From positions 51,370,882 to 51,434,881 of the forward strand of contig NC_081824.1 of the NCBI RefSeq assembly GCF_030867095.1: 64,000 bases of DNA, given 5' to 3'. Position numbers and translations under genes: made by a program. Each line of letters starts with the position of its first letter. Position 1 is the first letter of the stretch. This document shows positions 48,321-59,765 of this stretch, one piece after another. The notes below the pieces were generated by a model. That model had not been told where the DNA came from. It saw only the letters and a list, made by a program, of their open reading frames with translations, and ran no database searches. Origin of the DNA: Alligator mississippiensis. Its lineage: Eukaryota > Chordata > Crocodylia > Alligatoridae.

Positions 48321-48608
48321 TGCCCCCTTGACCAAATGCCAATCTCGAGCATGGTTGGGCTCAAGAACTCCCTTCAAATGCAGCATCTAATACAGGTATA
48401 TAATAAAATACTAAGCAATGACTAAGTCCAATCAAGTCTGTCTGGATGCAGCACGATGTTTCTGCCGGGAGGTCATCGCCAATGGGTTCACTAGCGGCGA
48501 CGAACCTCACATCGTGTTATGCATCGACGACTTCATGCCGCTTCGGGCTGGAAAACAAAACTCGGGGTTTATTAATAACATGTACTAAACTGTACTGCGT
48601 TGACTTAG

Positions 48609-51601
48609 CTAATTATGATGAGCTAAGACGGTGTGTGTGGGTGTGACTGCTTCAAGGGAAACAAGATAGGTGTTTGGGTACTTGCCGGGCTCAAGTACAA
48701 CACCGGGAACTGGAGTCGGACGCTTATTGGTAGCCGTGGGAATGGTCAGCCACACTGTTTCTTGGGATGAGTAACATGGCTTCCAGGCCGGACGTGGCAC
48801 CAGTGTGCGTTCATCCCATAAAGTTTTAGTGGCGTTCATGGCAATTAGTACATCGTTATTCTACTTGGTCCAGTTCTTAAACGATCTGTTTTCCCTCAGT
48901 CTTAGCTGTTCCTTGTACAGTCCTATCTGGCACTCCACGACACCATTCGACTGCAGATGGTAAGGTAGATGATGATGCCACTGAATATTGTGCTCTGTCA
49001 CGAACTGCTCTAAACTTCTGAAGTTAAAAGGTGGTCCTCCATCGGAATGTATGACATGGGGTACTTGCCAATGAACGAAGGCAAGCTGTAGACATCCCTG
49101 AATTACAGGAGCGGCGGTCTTCCTCGTGGGGAGAACGAGGATTTGACGAGTTCCCAGGTCCACAATTACTAATCCCTTATTCGGTGGTTTGGCTCCTGGG
49201 AGTGGCCCGAGCAGGTCCACTTGCCACACCTTTCCTGGAGCAAAGTGTGCTGGCTTATAGACGCCTCTTCGGTGCTTATGATGCACTGGTTTCTCTCGTG
49301 CACAAGCGGAGCAGGCCTGGACTATCTTTCTCCATTGTTTTACACTTGGTCCTTCGCTGCCTTCTTCCCTCCAGCGTGCTTGCGCTCTTTTTGCTCCAAG
49401 GTGTCCCCAGCGTTCGTGGAGCCAAACGAGAAAGGGATCAATATCTACAACATCGGCGACATGTAACTGAGGCACTTCCTTCTCATCCATGGATCCTTGG
49501 TGTGCCAGCAGCTGATCTATAATGGCATGCACAGGATCTGTATCGGGTTGGTGAGACCATGTGTGTTTAATTAAGGGGCGAACAGAGAAGTGTGACAAAA
49601 TGGTCTTGACATCGTCCCAGAGAGTTGTGTGTTCCGTAGCTTGCGCCTTTCCGGTGACAATCCTGTATATATATTCTGAATCTACGGTTATAACAGGTAC
49701 CAGAAGTGTCCCATTGTGGTGACGGTAGGCATGTTCAAGAGCTAGTTGGAAACCTCGTAGTTCAGATGCTTGAACTGACTCCTCTGGATGGGACGTTTTG
49801 AGCTCGTAGTCATGGCAAGGGTCACAATAATATCCATATCCTCCACCATCGCGGGATGTACCGTCTGAAGCTATCCATGCCGGGGACGTGGTCTCATACA
49901 ATCGCGGGGCACTGGAATTGTCCTCTTCAGTGACCGAGATCACCTCTCCATCAGCGACTTGCCACGCCGACCAGTGATACTGGTGACGAAGGACTAGGGC
50001 GCTCCAAGTCTTCTCCGTGCCCTGATACTCTGGATGGACCCTGCTAGGATTAAGCAGTCCTAATGTGGTGCCGCCGGGTGCGACAAACACACCTGGGCTT
50101 GCTGCGAGGTGTTCCCCCAGTTGGGCTGCGAGCATAACCTTCCCTAGACAACCATATCGATGTTGGTGGCTTTTTAGTGTGCGATGACCCATATATGCGA
50201 GTTCCCCCGTTTTGGTGTCATTGGCTGTAAACCAGATATGCTCCATGGTGTAGCCTACATGGATCATCAGGAGGCTACCGGTGGGGGGCACGATCAGGCA
50301 CATCGCTTTGACCTCTGCCATAACCTGTTCTAGTGCAGCTTGGTCATGTTCACTCCATGGGACTCTACGTCGCGTCTTCTTACGGATTTGCTGTTGCAGA
50401 TGCTGGATAACTTTTAGATGTGATGGCGTCATGAAGTTACGGAACCAATTTAGCTGGCCTAGCAAGCCTTGAAAGTCTGCCTGCGTAGTCAGCCAAGACA
50501 AGGACAGCTTCGGGGTAGCATTGTGTGCTGTCCCCGATCGCCATGGTCCAGTGAATCGTGTCCCTAAAAACTTGATGTCCGAGGACGGCTCACTCATGGA
50601 CTTTGTCGGATTCACTGTCCATCCTTGATCGCTCAAGTGGTCCTTTAGGTTTGCAGCAGTGACGCGGACTGCGGCACGGTTGTGCCCCATAATAACAACA
50701 TTGTCGACATAGGTCCAGATGTGGACGTCTGCAGTCTTTGGGCGGGTACGGACAAAGCTGTCGATTGTATCATTCATTGTTGCAACTGCTAGGGCTGGTG
50801 CGTTGCGGTAACCTTGGGGACAAACCTTCCAGGAAAACATCTGTCCGCCTACACACATATTAAGGATCCCATACAGATCATGTATAGGAATCGAATAAAA
50901 CATGTCCTTTAAATCTAGCATGGTGGCAAACCACTCTCCCCCTCTTTGTATCTCAGCCATGCCATCGAGGATGTCCGAGACAGTCTGCATGGCGGGTATC
51001 TGGAGTGGCTTACAGCGACGATTCGCTTGTCGGTAGTCCACCACTAGACGAACCTCCGTCGGCTTTCCCAGTTTGGGGATTCCCCATCCAGCTGAGAGGT
51101 AGGTGGAGGACTTCACGGGCTGGATGCATTCTCGCTTGCACAAATCAGCCAGAAGATCTTGGATTTGGAGCTGCAAATCAGTGCGCGTCGGGATTGGCTG
51201 ATACCGCCAGGGTGTAGAGCTCTCTAGCGCTGGATGGTGTTTTTCCCCTGATGTCACAGTTAATGGGAGTGCTAGATATATGACGTTTTTTAAGGCCAAC
51301 GTCTTTATCGCAGGGATACCCAAGATATTTATGCCCCCTAAGACTCCATGCAATACCCTTTTGTTGATCCAAAACTTGACCACGTTTTGGATCAACTGGG
51401 CGCAGATGTCATGGCATTCAGCCCTTGTACGAAGACGACCTTGGATGTCTTAACGTGGGGTGTCTCAGATCTCAATACATTTATTTGAGCTCCCGTATCT
51501 AGCAAAAAGCATATAGGGGTAGGAGAAGAATCTGCAGTTGTGCTCACATCATAAGTTGCATGCGGGCGTTCGTCATCGGTAGGTCGGCCATTGTTGCCCA
51601 T
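48609..51601 (-). pseudogene. ERV-B pol region (protease, reverse transcriptase, RNase H, integrase), fossil
   Basis: The protease carries FLLDTGAQINVLRS. The reverse transcriptase carries GWGIPKLGKPTEVRLVVDYR, LDLKDMFYSIPI, CPQGYRNAPALA and the catalytic box YVDNVVIMGHN. RNase H begins WIASDGTS. The integrase has a HERWGH zinc-binding segment, VDLLGPLPG, IHSDGGPPFN and YHLQSNGVVE. A C-terminal integrase tail (YPNTYLVSLE) near 48650 equals ERV-A's YPNTYSVQLE. Most of pol is still readable, which is notable for an element with about 5 percent LTR divergence. Confidence 0.9.
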
Positions 51602-51699
51602 CTCAACGGCCGTTACTCGTTTTTTCCCCTGTCTAGCTCCTGCTCCCTAAGCTTGAAGCCTAGGTTCAGTGCCAGCATCCTTTGCCCCTCATCTCCTAA

Positions 51700-53376
51700 C
51701 CCACGAAGCTGATTCTTTGTCAGACCGCTCTTGCTCAGCAGGAAACTGAACATAGCGCGTTCCTTAAGTGTGTGGTCTGGTGGTCATCCACGCGGTGAAC
51801 AATCAGTTCAGGGTTTTCTAGGCGTTGCTTTCCACACTCCTATGGCCTGTACCTCCTGTACTATCACTGGCGAGGTAGGCTTGTTTTCTGCTTTACGCGC
51901 TGTGGTGAGCTTTCCCAAACTGCTAAGAACATTCCCTATCAGCCCTCCTACCAGTGGGTGTAATAACAAGCGGAACATGGGTGTATTTGTACCTCCATAA
52001 ATCTCAACGCAGGCCTCCACTGCTGACGCTGATACAGGAACTTTACCAGGATCCTTACACCAGCGATGCGGCCAAACATTGTTCGCCTGAAGTTAAGTCA
52101 GGGTTAGTGGGTTCTGTCCAGCGTCCCAAGTCAAGTAACTGACTCCCGCTATCGCGTACAGGAGCTGTGCGGGTGATGGATCATCAGGCGGGTCCGCGTG
52201 CCAAGCGTGAGCTCGGCTCAGCAGTGCTGGAACCATGGAGGCACACAGAGGGATTGGTCAAGCCTGGTTGCGCAGTACTTGAGTCATGTCGCTACACGCT
52301 CCTCCACTCCATGCGGGCTGGCGCATTAGGATAGCACACTCCTCTGGGTCTACTAGGTCTGACCCGTGCTCTAGTATCAGTCGTCCTAACCATATTGCCA
52401 GTGTCTCACCCGGATTTAGTCGGGTATCCTTTGTTAATTCTTGGAGTTCCCCTCTAGTGCGCGTGCGGAAGGTAGTGAGGGTGTGGGTTCCTGTGCCATC
52501 GATGACAAGTCTTCACTATGGCTACAGAGTTCACATGCAGAACGGATGTGCCTGCATCGGTGGGGAGGGCGGAGCATGGCTCTGGCGGGATGTTATATGG
52601 AGGCGGTTCCTTGGGCGGGGCCGACAGGGTCTCTCTAACGTCGGGGTTTCCCGCCTGGGGCTCTTTGGCCACGCCTTCTTCTTTGCCCGCAGCGCCATCT
52701 TTAAGCGGCGGCTCAGGCTGTGCAGCGCTCTGCTGCTCAGCCGTTCTAGTCAGCGTATCTATTATGATGGCTTGGTACGCCGCATGCCGCAGCAAGGTAG
52801 TCACTGAGCGAAACAGGATATTAATTATTTTCCCCTTGTTCCACCTCTGTCCCATCCACCCCGCGGCATCCCGTCCATCGGCCTCAAGACTCTCACGGAG
52901 TGCCATTAGGATTTCATTCTCGGTGCCCCCGAGATCGAGATCGGGGCAATTGAATTTATCGGGAGGGGTTTCGCAGCCGCTCCTTTCCTTTAGGTACTGT
53001 ATACACTTGGCATACTCTTTTGCGGGAGTACAGTCATCCGTGCCTGCGAGCCTGACACGGCTAAGTAACGCCTCGGGCTTTTTATCGGGTGGATGATAAA
53101 GAACTGTGGGGCTGAAAAGAGACATCCTAGGGCCACGGGACTGAGGCCCGACACGACCCATTCTTTAGGCAGCTCCTCACTGTCTTCGGTCGGGCAGATG
53201 GAAACATAGCCTCCCATCTTCCCGTCCTGCCCAGCTTGATGATACACCACATGAGCCCATAAATCGTCGGCGTTCGTGGTTGGGGGCTGCTGATGGTTTC
53301 CCCATGGGCAATGCCTAATTAACTCGTCGGCATCTCCGTTTCCCCTTTTCCCCGAGGATCCCATCCTCGTCGCCAT
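51700..53376 (-). pseudogene. ERV-B gag region, fossil
   Basis: Starts at the LTR/primer-site junction with MATRMG, as in ERV-A, although an upstream in-frame ATG inside the LTR (53487) also exists. It continues with CPWGNHQQPPTTNADDLWAH followed by VVYH, aligning with the C/H motif of ERV-A Gag (NA.DL.AH..YHQ). Later blocks CTPAKEYAKCIQYLKE and NKGKIINILFRSVTTLLR match ERV-A (AQEFAQCTRYLKE, KKGKMINVLFHAVTGLLR). The capsid-like end reads VEIYGGTNTPMFRLLLHPLV. Broken fossil. Confidence 0.78.
53358..53375 (-). promoter_or_regulatory. ERV-B primer-binding site, tRNA-Ser(GCU)
   Basis: The + strand ATCCCATCCTCGTCGCCA matches 18 bases of the tRNA-Ser(GCU) 3' end with CCA and adjoins the LTR at 53376. 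It is the same site as in ERV-A. Confidence 0.87.
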
Positions 53377-53867
53377 GTGCAACCTAACTATGGGTGGTTG
53401 AGCCCAATCCACTCGAGTAGGTCGGGGACAAAAGGGTTTGGGCCTTTCCTCCTTCTTCTGTCTCTCCCTCCATCGACAGAAACACACCAGGGAGGCAGTG
53501 AGAGAAGAAAATCGCTTTACTCACTATTTCAGGCAACAATCTCGTACAGCTGTCAGGAATCTAGTTCGCCGATTCCTCGGGAGCTCTTGAGCATATTCAT
53601 GTGGTATACCAAATTGTGATGGGGCCGTCCAGGTTTTCACGGACGCAGGACCTCCGGATCAGTCCTCTCCAATATTACGCGGGTCCCCCCCTGTTGTTTT
53701 GGTGCGCTCCCCTTTTAACCGGGCAGTGTCTGCCCGCCCCCTGCCAATCAGCACAAGCTGGAACACTGCTAACCGTGCCCATCACTCCTCCTCCCCATGC
53801 TATGAGCATGGCTTGCTCTCACGTTGGTGTTTGGTCATTTTTTTATTTTTTTTATTTCTTTTCCACA
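53376..53867 (-). repeat. ERV-B 5' LTR
   Basis: Right LTR copy (492 bp), about 95 percent identical to the left copy, followed by the TGTGT target duplication and a TG repeat. Confidence 0.92.
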
Positions 53868-56231
53868 TGTGTGTGTGTGTGCACGTGCGCACATATGCAT
53901 GCAAGTGTGTGGGGCACCCCCTGACTGCAGTGCATTGGGTGGTCGTCCACCTGTAAGACCAGCCCTGGGTCATCCCCAATGGCTGTTCTCAAGCACATGG
54001 GAGATTGAGGTCTCAACCAACTGCAGAGCACACCCTGAAGCAACCTCTCTGGCCATTTCCAAGTTCACAGCATGTGAGTAGGAGTGTGTGGTTGGGGTAT
54101 ATATGGAGTTGCTGTAGCTAGGACTCACTGCCACTGTGATGTTGACATACCTCAGTGCCTGGGTCCTTGGCTTCACTGTAGGGAACCTGGAAGCCCTGAG
54201 ATACCCCAGCTAGAGACAGGGCTTTCAAGAAATGTCTATAATATATTCTGGTGCACTCCACAGATACCTGGAAAGCAGTCTAACTGCAGTAGCACAGGGT
54301 AAACTAGCTTACGTGGAGCTCTATCTCATTTAAAGTTAACTTAGATATCTCTACGCTAAAAGTTATTGTATTGGGCAGTGCAGACAGTTTTGGAGCATCC
54401 AGGCTTTTGCTGCAGAACAGGAATTCCTGGCATAGGCTTCTTGGATTTGAACTCTGGTGCAGCCATGTAGCAGCTAGGCCCCCCAACTGTAGACTCTAAA
54501 AGCTCCAGCAACAACTGCCAGAAATTGATATTTTTGTCCATATCAGCACCACTAAAAAGAGAGAAAATATTAAGTTTCAGGCAGCTAAAGTCCAAGGGAG
54601 TGGGACTGCTTATAGGAGTGCCAAGAGTGGGGTTTCCCAAGCAACATTTGTGAGAAATTAAAGTGTTTGGGCCTGGATTAGAACAAAACTAAATTCCAAA
54701 AGAATATAGATTTTGCTGCAGCCCAAAACCCTGAGTTGTGGCTACCTGTTACTTTTAACAAGAAACTGCAGAGTTCTTTCTCCCTTCTGTTCGACTGGAG
54801 TGGGAGCTCTGCAAAAGGCAGACTCCAACAATAACTATTCTGCATTACCCAGGCTTATTCCCAGTTCTCTCACTTTAGAACACAGTTATGTTGGTGAAAA
54901 TGCCTTGGGTCTGCTCATGCACAGAGGTCTTACTGGTCATAATTCATCTTATGCTTGATCTTTGTCCTTCATGGCAGTTATTAAAAATACATTTGTAACA
55001 AAACTTGTACAATCTTCTCTAAATAAAAAATAATAGTGTTTTGAGAGAAATGAAATATAAAACAACTCATTTAACTGTACTTATCAGTTAACACACAGTT
55101 CGTGGTTTTGTTCACAAAGACCATACATCATACTACAAATAAGAGAAGCCTGTATTAGATGCAATGAAAATGGCTTGATTTACTAGGTTACTAGTGTATT
55201 AGCCAGCTCTCTAGAGTTTGTCCCATACTTCCTAAACTTAATATCAGAACTACATGTTGTAGGTAGCAAACCCCCAATAGTACCCTTTCCTGTGCTCTGT
55301 TGGTTAACATAATGGTCCACATGTATTTAAGATCCTGCAGTTCTCAGTTACTGCAAACTTTAAAACAAGTAATACAGTCTTTACTGTTTAATGGCACCTG
55401 CCCACATACCCCTTCACTCATTGTAATCTTCTGAACACTATAGTCATGTGAATTGTCCCACCAGGTTTCATTAATGCCAATTATTTCAAATTGCTTCTAA
55501 TCAACAAATTTCCATTCTCTTGTTACCCACTAGATGCATTTCTTTCCTTATATTCCTTTGCCACCTTGTTTCAGTTTACTTGCAGTATGCTATATTTTAC
55601 TTTATATCCTTTGTTATCTTAACACCCTGTCCTCCTGTTGATAATTTAATGTCCTCTTGGCTATTACAACTACCCACCAGCCAAGATTAAGCTGGCTACC
55701 TGAGATAGATTTACTTCTGGGCTGTGTCTCAGTGAAAAGGGCACTGCCCTGGAAGGGAATATGGAGGCTCTGGGTTTTGGTTTCTGCACCTTCATTATAA
55801 AACCTTTCTACCTTGATGGGGCAGGAGCTTTCTATCCCACTGCTTTCTATCTGGTTTATGCAATGACTATTAAATACAAAATGTAGAAACAGCACTGGGG
55901 ACAAGAATCCCTAGGCTCCTCCCTTCAAAAGCAGTGATCATCTCAGAGAGCTACATTCCCTCTGGCTCCAGGCAGTCAGGACTTTTGCTGGGAAGTAAGG
56001 AATGAAGGCTCACAGCCCTGTGTGCATGGGAAGCTAAAATATAGTTCCCCCATTTCTTACACAAGTGCCTACTAGACTAAGCCGTTCAATTTACAAGTGA
56101 CTAGGGGCCACACACCCTGCCGGCCATGCCAATGAGGGCCAGATATGTTGTATGGGCCGCTTTCTTAGAATTAACTACTGGGTTCAGAAGATTCCCCGCG
56201 CTTGAACAAAGGACGTACTCACGGTTGTTCT
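53868..56231. other. Intergenic, little recognised
   Basis: Starts with the (TG)n/(CA-GC) microsatellite (53868-53925). The remainder shows no gene, and no RAB23-like exon was seen on the minus strand. A stretch at 55890-56230 is unremarkable. Confidence 0.55.
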
Positions 56232-56640
56232 TGTCACAACCCAAAGTTGTGAGTTTTTGTTTGTGTGTGCTTCGGCATCGCTAAATTATGTTCCCGCTAA
56301 ATTGCAGCTTCCTTGCATGGTGGAGTTCTCTGCTGCAGAAGAGAGCCCCGGTGCAATGGGGAATTTCCCGCCAATTTGCAGCTTTCTTTGCATGGTGCAT
56401 TTCTTTTGCATCTCAGAAATGCACGGTGCAGAGGAGGTCCCGCCATTTGTATGAAGATTCATGCCACATTATTGGCCAATTCTAATATATGCACCCGTAA
56501 TGGCTAGCGATTGGCTTGTTAGCTGTATAAAGAGCTCGGGTGGCTTCCGCCCAAGTTGGAGAGAAATCACTTAGAGAGCGTGAAGATCTGTGAATGCTCC
56601 TGTAGCTATCGTGTAGGTATTCCTCTCTGCTATATCACCA
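56232..56640 (+). mobile_element. Solo or truncated LTR related to the ERV-A LTR, sense orientation
   Basis: Begins TGTCACAACCCAAAG and shares long stretches with the sense ERV-A LTR: 'ttcccgccaatttgcagct', 'tctttgca.ggtgcatttc', 'cccgccatt.g.atg.a', then a TATA-like 'tgtataaagagc' followed by 'cttccgcccaagttggaga'. The right end is not clear: a GC-rich linker (56650-56700) leads into CR1 sequence, so the LTR may be truncated. Confidence 0.72.
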
Positions 56641-56906
56641 TGTACCCATGTGGACACCCCCCACCCCCCGAGGCACCATGTATCTGTACAGTCCCAGATT
56701 CACTCTCATTTCTCTGTGCGCCACATTGACCCGTCCCCTGTCTTCACAGACAGGCTCGCTAACCTGTATGAAGCTGGAGATATGCCTGTTGAAAGTCTCT
56801 GGATTAAGGTTAGAAAGGAGAGCAACAAGTGTGATGTTCTGGTAGGTGTTTGCTATAGACCAGCAGACCAGGAAGAAGTGCTGGTTGAGGCTTTCTTCAA
56901 ATAGCT

Positions 56907-57580
56907 AGTGCAAGGATCGGCAACCCCCAGCATGCATGCTGATCATGGCACACAAGGCCATTTTGCTCAGTATGCCACCACCAGCCTGGGCTCTAGACAG
57001 CTGCTGCCAGCCATGAAGCCCAGGCTTTTCCCAGCAGGCAGCTGAGAGGCTGCAAGCCCTGCTGCAAGCAGCCTGGGCACCATGGCTGGCAGCAGCTACC
57101 CCAGAGCCTGGGCCGGCTGCAGCCAGGAGGCTGCAAACAGCTGCTGCCTCCCAACCCCAATGGGTACAGTGCTGGCACCCTGCTGCCTCCCCAGAGCCTG
57201 GAGCCTGGGCTGAGGCTAGGAGGCAACTGGGGCTGTTTGCGATGCTCCCCAACCATGCTGCCCTCTCCTGCTGCCTTTGCAGACCAATGTGTTGAACCTG
57301 GTGTGGCAGGGCACAGCAGGTAGGCAAACAAAACCTGCCCACTGCTCTGAGCTCCCTGCTGCCATGGCCACCCTTTCCCTGCAGGAGGGGGCAGCCGCAA
57401 GGGGCACAACCCTTCACTGCTGCCTACGCTGTCCCCGTGCAAACAGGGGAAGTGTGACTAGGGCAGTGCAGAGCTTGCAGCAGCAGGCAGCTTCCATGTC
57501 TGGCCCCTCTGTGCACTGCTGCTCCAGGTTGTATATGCTGCACTCTGGAGGGCCTGGGGGAGGGCAGCAGAGCTGGGAAT
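56907..57580. mobile_element. hAT-like non-autonomous element inside CR1
   Basis: Starts 'gcaaggatcggcaacccccag', a hAT-type left end, exactly where CR1 endonuclease coding stops. The GC-rich interior shares 'ctgcaaacagctgctgcc' and 'gcctgggctct' motifs with the element at 10331-10925. CR1 coding resumes at about 57580. The right end lacks a clear inverted repeat, and open frames inside are compositional. Confidence 0.62.
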
Positions 57581-59269
57581 ATCTTCTAAATGAAAAAAAT
57601 AAGAAAAAAAGTTAAAAAAGAAAGTTTCAAGACCTGGCCAGACTTCAGAAAAGCAGACTTTGACTCGCTCAGGAAACTCATGGGCAGGATCCTTTGGGAA
57701 GCCAGTCTGAAAGGGAGAGGTGTCCAGGAGAGCTGGATGTACTTGAAAGAAGCCTTACTGAGAGTGCACAAACAAATCATCGCAATGTGCAGGAAGACTA
57801 GCAAGTATGGCAGAAGACCAGCTTGGCTTAGCAGGGAACTCTTCAGTAAAATAAATCATAAAAAGGAAGCCTATAAGAAGTGGAAACTTGGACAAATAAC
57901 TAGTGACGAGTATAAGAGCATTGCTTAGGCATGCAAGGGTGACGTCAGAAAGGTCAAAGTGCAACTGGAGTTGCAGCTAGCAAGGTATGTGAAGGGTAAC
58001 AAGAAGGGTAAGTTTCTACAAGTATGTTGGTAGCAAGAGGAGAATCGGGGAAAATATGGATCCCTTACTGAACGGGGGAGGCAACCTAGTGACAGAGGAT
58101 GCAGAAAAGGCTGACGCCTCAGTGCCTTTTTCACCTCAGTCTTCAGGACAGTTTGGGGAGGAGGTCAGCAGCCAACAGTGGTGAAAGAACAGGTTAGGAG
58201 CTATTTAGAAATGCTACACATATACAAGTCCATGGGGCCAGATGGGATGCAGCCAAGGGTACTGAGGGAGTTGGCTGATGTGACTGCAGAGCCACTGGCC
58301 ATCATCTCTGACAACTCATGGTGACCAGGAGAGGCCCCAGATGACTGGAAAACGGCAAATATAGTGCCCATATTTAAGAAAGGGAAAAAGGAGGATTTAG
58401 GGAACTACAGACCAGTCAACCTAATCTCAGTCCCTGGAAAAATCATGAAGCAGGTTCTCAATGAATCCATTTTTAGGCACATGCAGGAGAAGAAGGTGAT
58501 TAGGAACAGTCAGCATGGATTCACCAAGGAAAAGCCATGCCTAACCAACCAAATTGCCTTCTATGACAAGGTGGCTGGCTCTGTGGATGCAGGTAGACCA
58601 GTGAATGTGGGATACCTTGATTTTAGCAAGGCTTTTGATAGAGTCTCCCACAACATTCTCATAGGCAAGGTAAGGAAATATGGGCTGGATGAATGGACTG
58701 TAAGGTGGATAGAAAGCAGGCTGGAGCAGCGGGTTCAGGTAGTAGTAATCAATGGCTTAATGTCTAGTTTGCAGCCGGTATCAAGTGGAGTGTCCCAGGG
58801 GTTGGTCCTGGGCCTGGTTTTGTTCAATGTTTTCATCAATGACCTGGAAGATGGCATAGAGTGCACCCTCAGCAAGTTTGCAGATGACACCAAGATGAGG
58901 GGAGTAGTAGATACGCTGGAGGGTAGGGCTAGGGTTCAGAGTGACCTAGATAAATTGGAAGATTGGGCCAAAAGAAACTCATGAGGTTCAACAAAAACAA
59001 GTACAAAATCCTGCACTTAGGATGGAACAATCCCATGCACCAGCACAGGCTGGGGGTTGACTGGCTGGGAAGCAGATCTGCAGAAAAGGACCTGGGGGTT
59101 ACAGTGGACAATAAACTGAATATGAGCCAGCAGCGTGCCCTTGTTGCCAAGAAGGCTAATGGCATCCTGGACTGCATTGATAGGCGTGTTTCCAGCAGGT
59201 CAAAGGAAGTGATTATTCCCCTCTGTTTACCACTAGTGCGGCCACATCTGGAGTACTGTGTTCAGGTTT

Positions 59270-59271
<2 letters not shown>

Positions 59272-59301
<30 letters not shown>
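59272..59301. repeat. Poly-C tract (30 C) inside CR1 coding region
   Basis: Thirty uninterrupted cytosines replace the residues that CR1 normally has between LEYCVQ and YRKDV. The length is a multiple of three, so the frame stays open and reads as ten prolines. Confidence 0.93.
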
Positions 59302-59302
<1 letters not shown>

Positions 59303-59765
59303 ACTACAGAAAGGATGTGGACAACTTGAAGAGAGTCCAGCGGAGGGTGACAAAAATGATGTGGGCACTGGGGCACATGACTTATGAGGAGAGGCTGAGG
59401 GAACTGGGCTTATTTAGTTTAAAGAAGAGGAGACTGAGGAGGGATTTAACAGCAGCCTTCAACTACCTGAAGGGGGGTTTGAAAGAGGATGGAGCTAGAC
59501 TGTTCTCAGTGGTGGCAGATGACAGAACAAGAAGCAGTGGTCGCAAGTTGTAGCAAGGGAAGTTTAGGTTAGATAGTAGAAAGAATTTTCTTACTAGGAA
59601 CAGGTTACCCAGAGAGGTGGTGGAAGCTCCATTCTTGGAGGTTTTCAAGACCTGGCTAGACAAAGCTTTGGCTGGGATGACCTAGTTGGGGATGGTCCTG
59701 CTTTGAGCAGGGGGTTAGACTAGATGACCTCCTGAAGTCCCTTCCAACCCTAATTTTCTATGATA

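Larger units (their letters stand above)
47821..53872 (-). mobile_element. ERV-B: full-length, env-less endogenous retrovirus, antisense, downstream of BAG2
   Basis: Element 47826-53867 with LTRs of about 495 bp and target duplication TGTGT (47821-47825 and 53868-53872), inserted in a TG-rich run. In sense order (right to left) it holds a 5' LTR, a tRNA-Ser primer-binding site, gag, protease, reverse transcriptase, RNase H, integrase, a polypurine tract (caaggggg) and a 3' LTR. Pol clearly resembles ERV-A (VWQVDLLGPLPGAKPPNKGL, KEQLRLR.), but the LTRs do not align, so it is a sister lineage. About 290 bp separate integrase from the 3' LTR, so there is no env. The LTRs differ at about 5 percent of positions by eye, making it older than ERV-A. 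It is a broken fossil with several interruptions, mostly in the gag half. Confidence 0.9.
56730..59765 (+). mobile_element. CR1 LINE, long copy interrupted by a hAT-like element
   Basis: Sense CR1. From the left: the end of the endonuclease domain (ESLWIKVRKESNKCDVLVGV, CYRPADQEE), then a hAT-like insertion (56907-57580), then the linker with GRRPAWLSRELFSKINHKKE, then the reverse transcriptase (VNLISVPGKIMKQVLNESIF, LDFSKAFDRVSHNIL, SGVSQGLVLGLVLFN, catalytic FADDTKM), then the C-terminal part (DLGVTVDNKLNMSQQRALVA, YNYL-like FNYLKGG) and the 3' tail with ccttccaaccctaattttct and tatgatag. It is among the longest CR1 copies here, and the frame is broken only a few times. Confidence 0.9.

Noticed and set aside
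57905-58360. Apparent gap in CR1 coding between the linker and reverse transcriptase
   Set aside because: Sequence continues as recognisable but degraded CR1 (for example gatgggatgcagccaagggt); it is not a separate feature.
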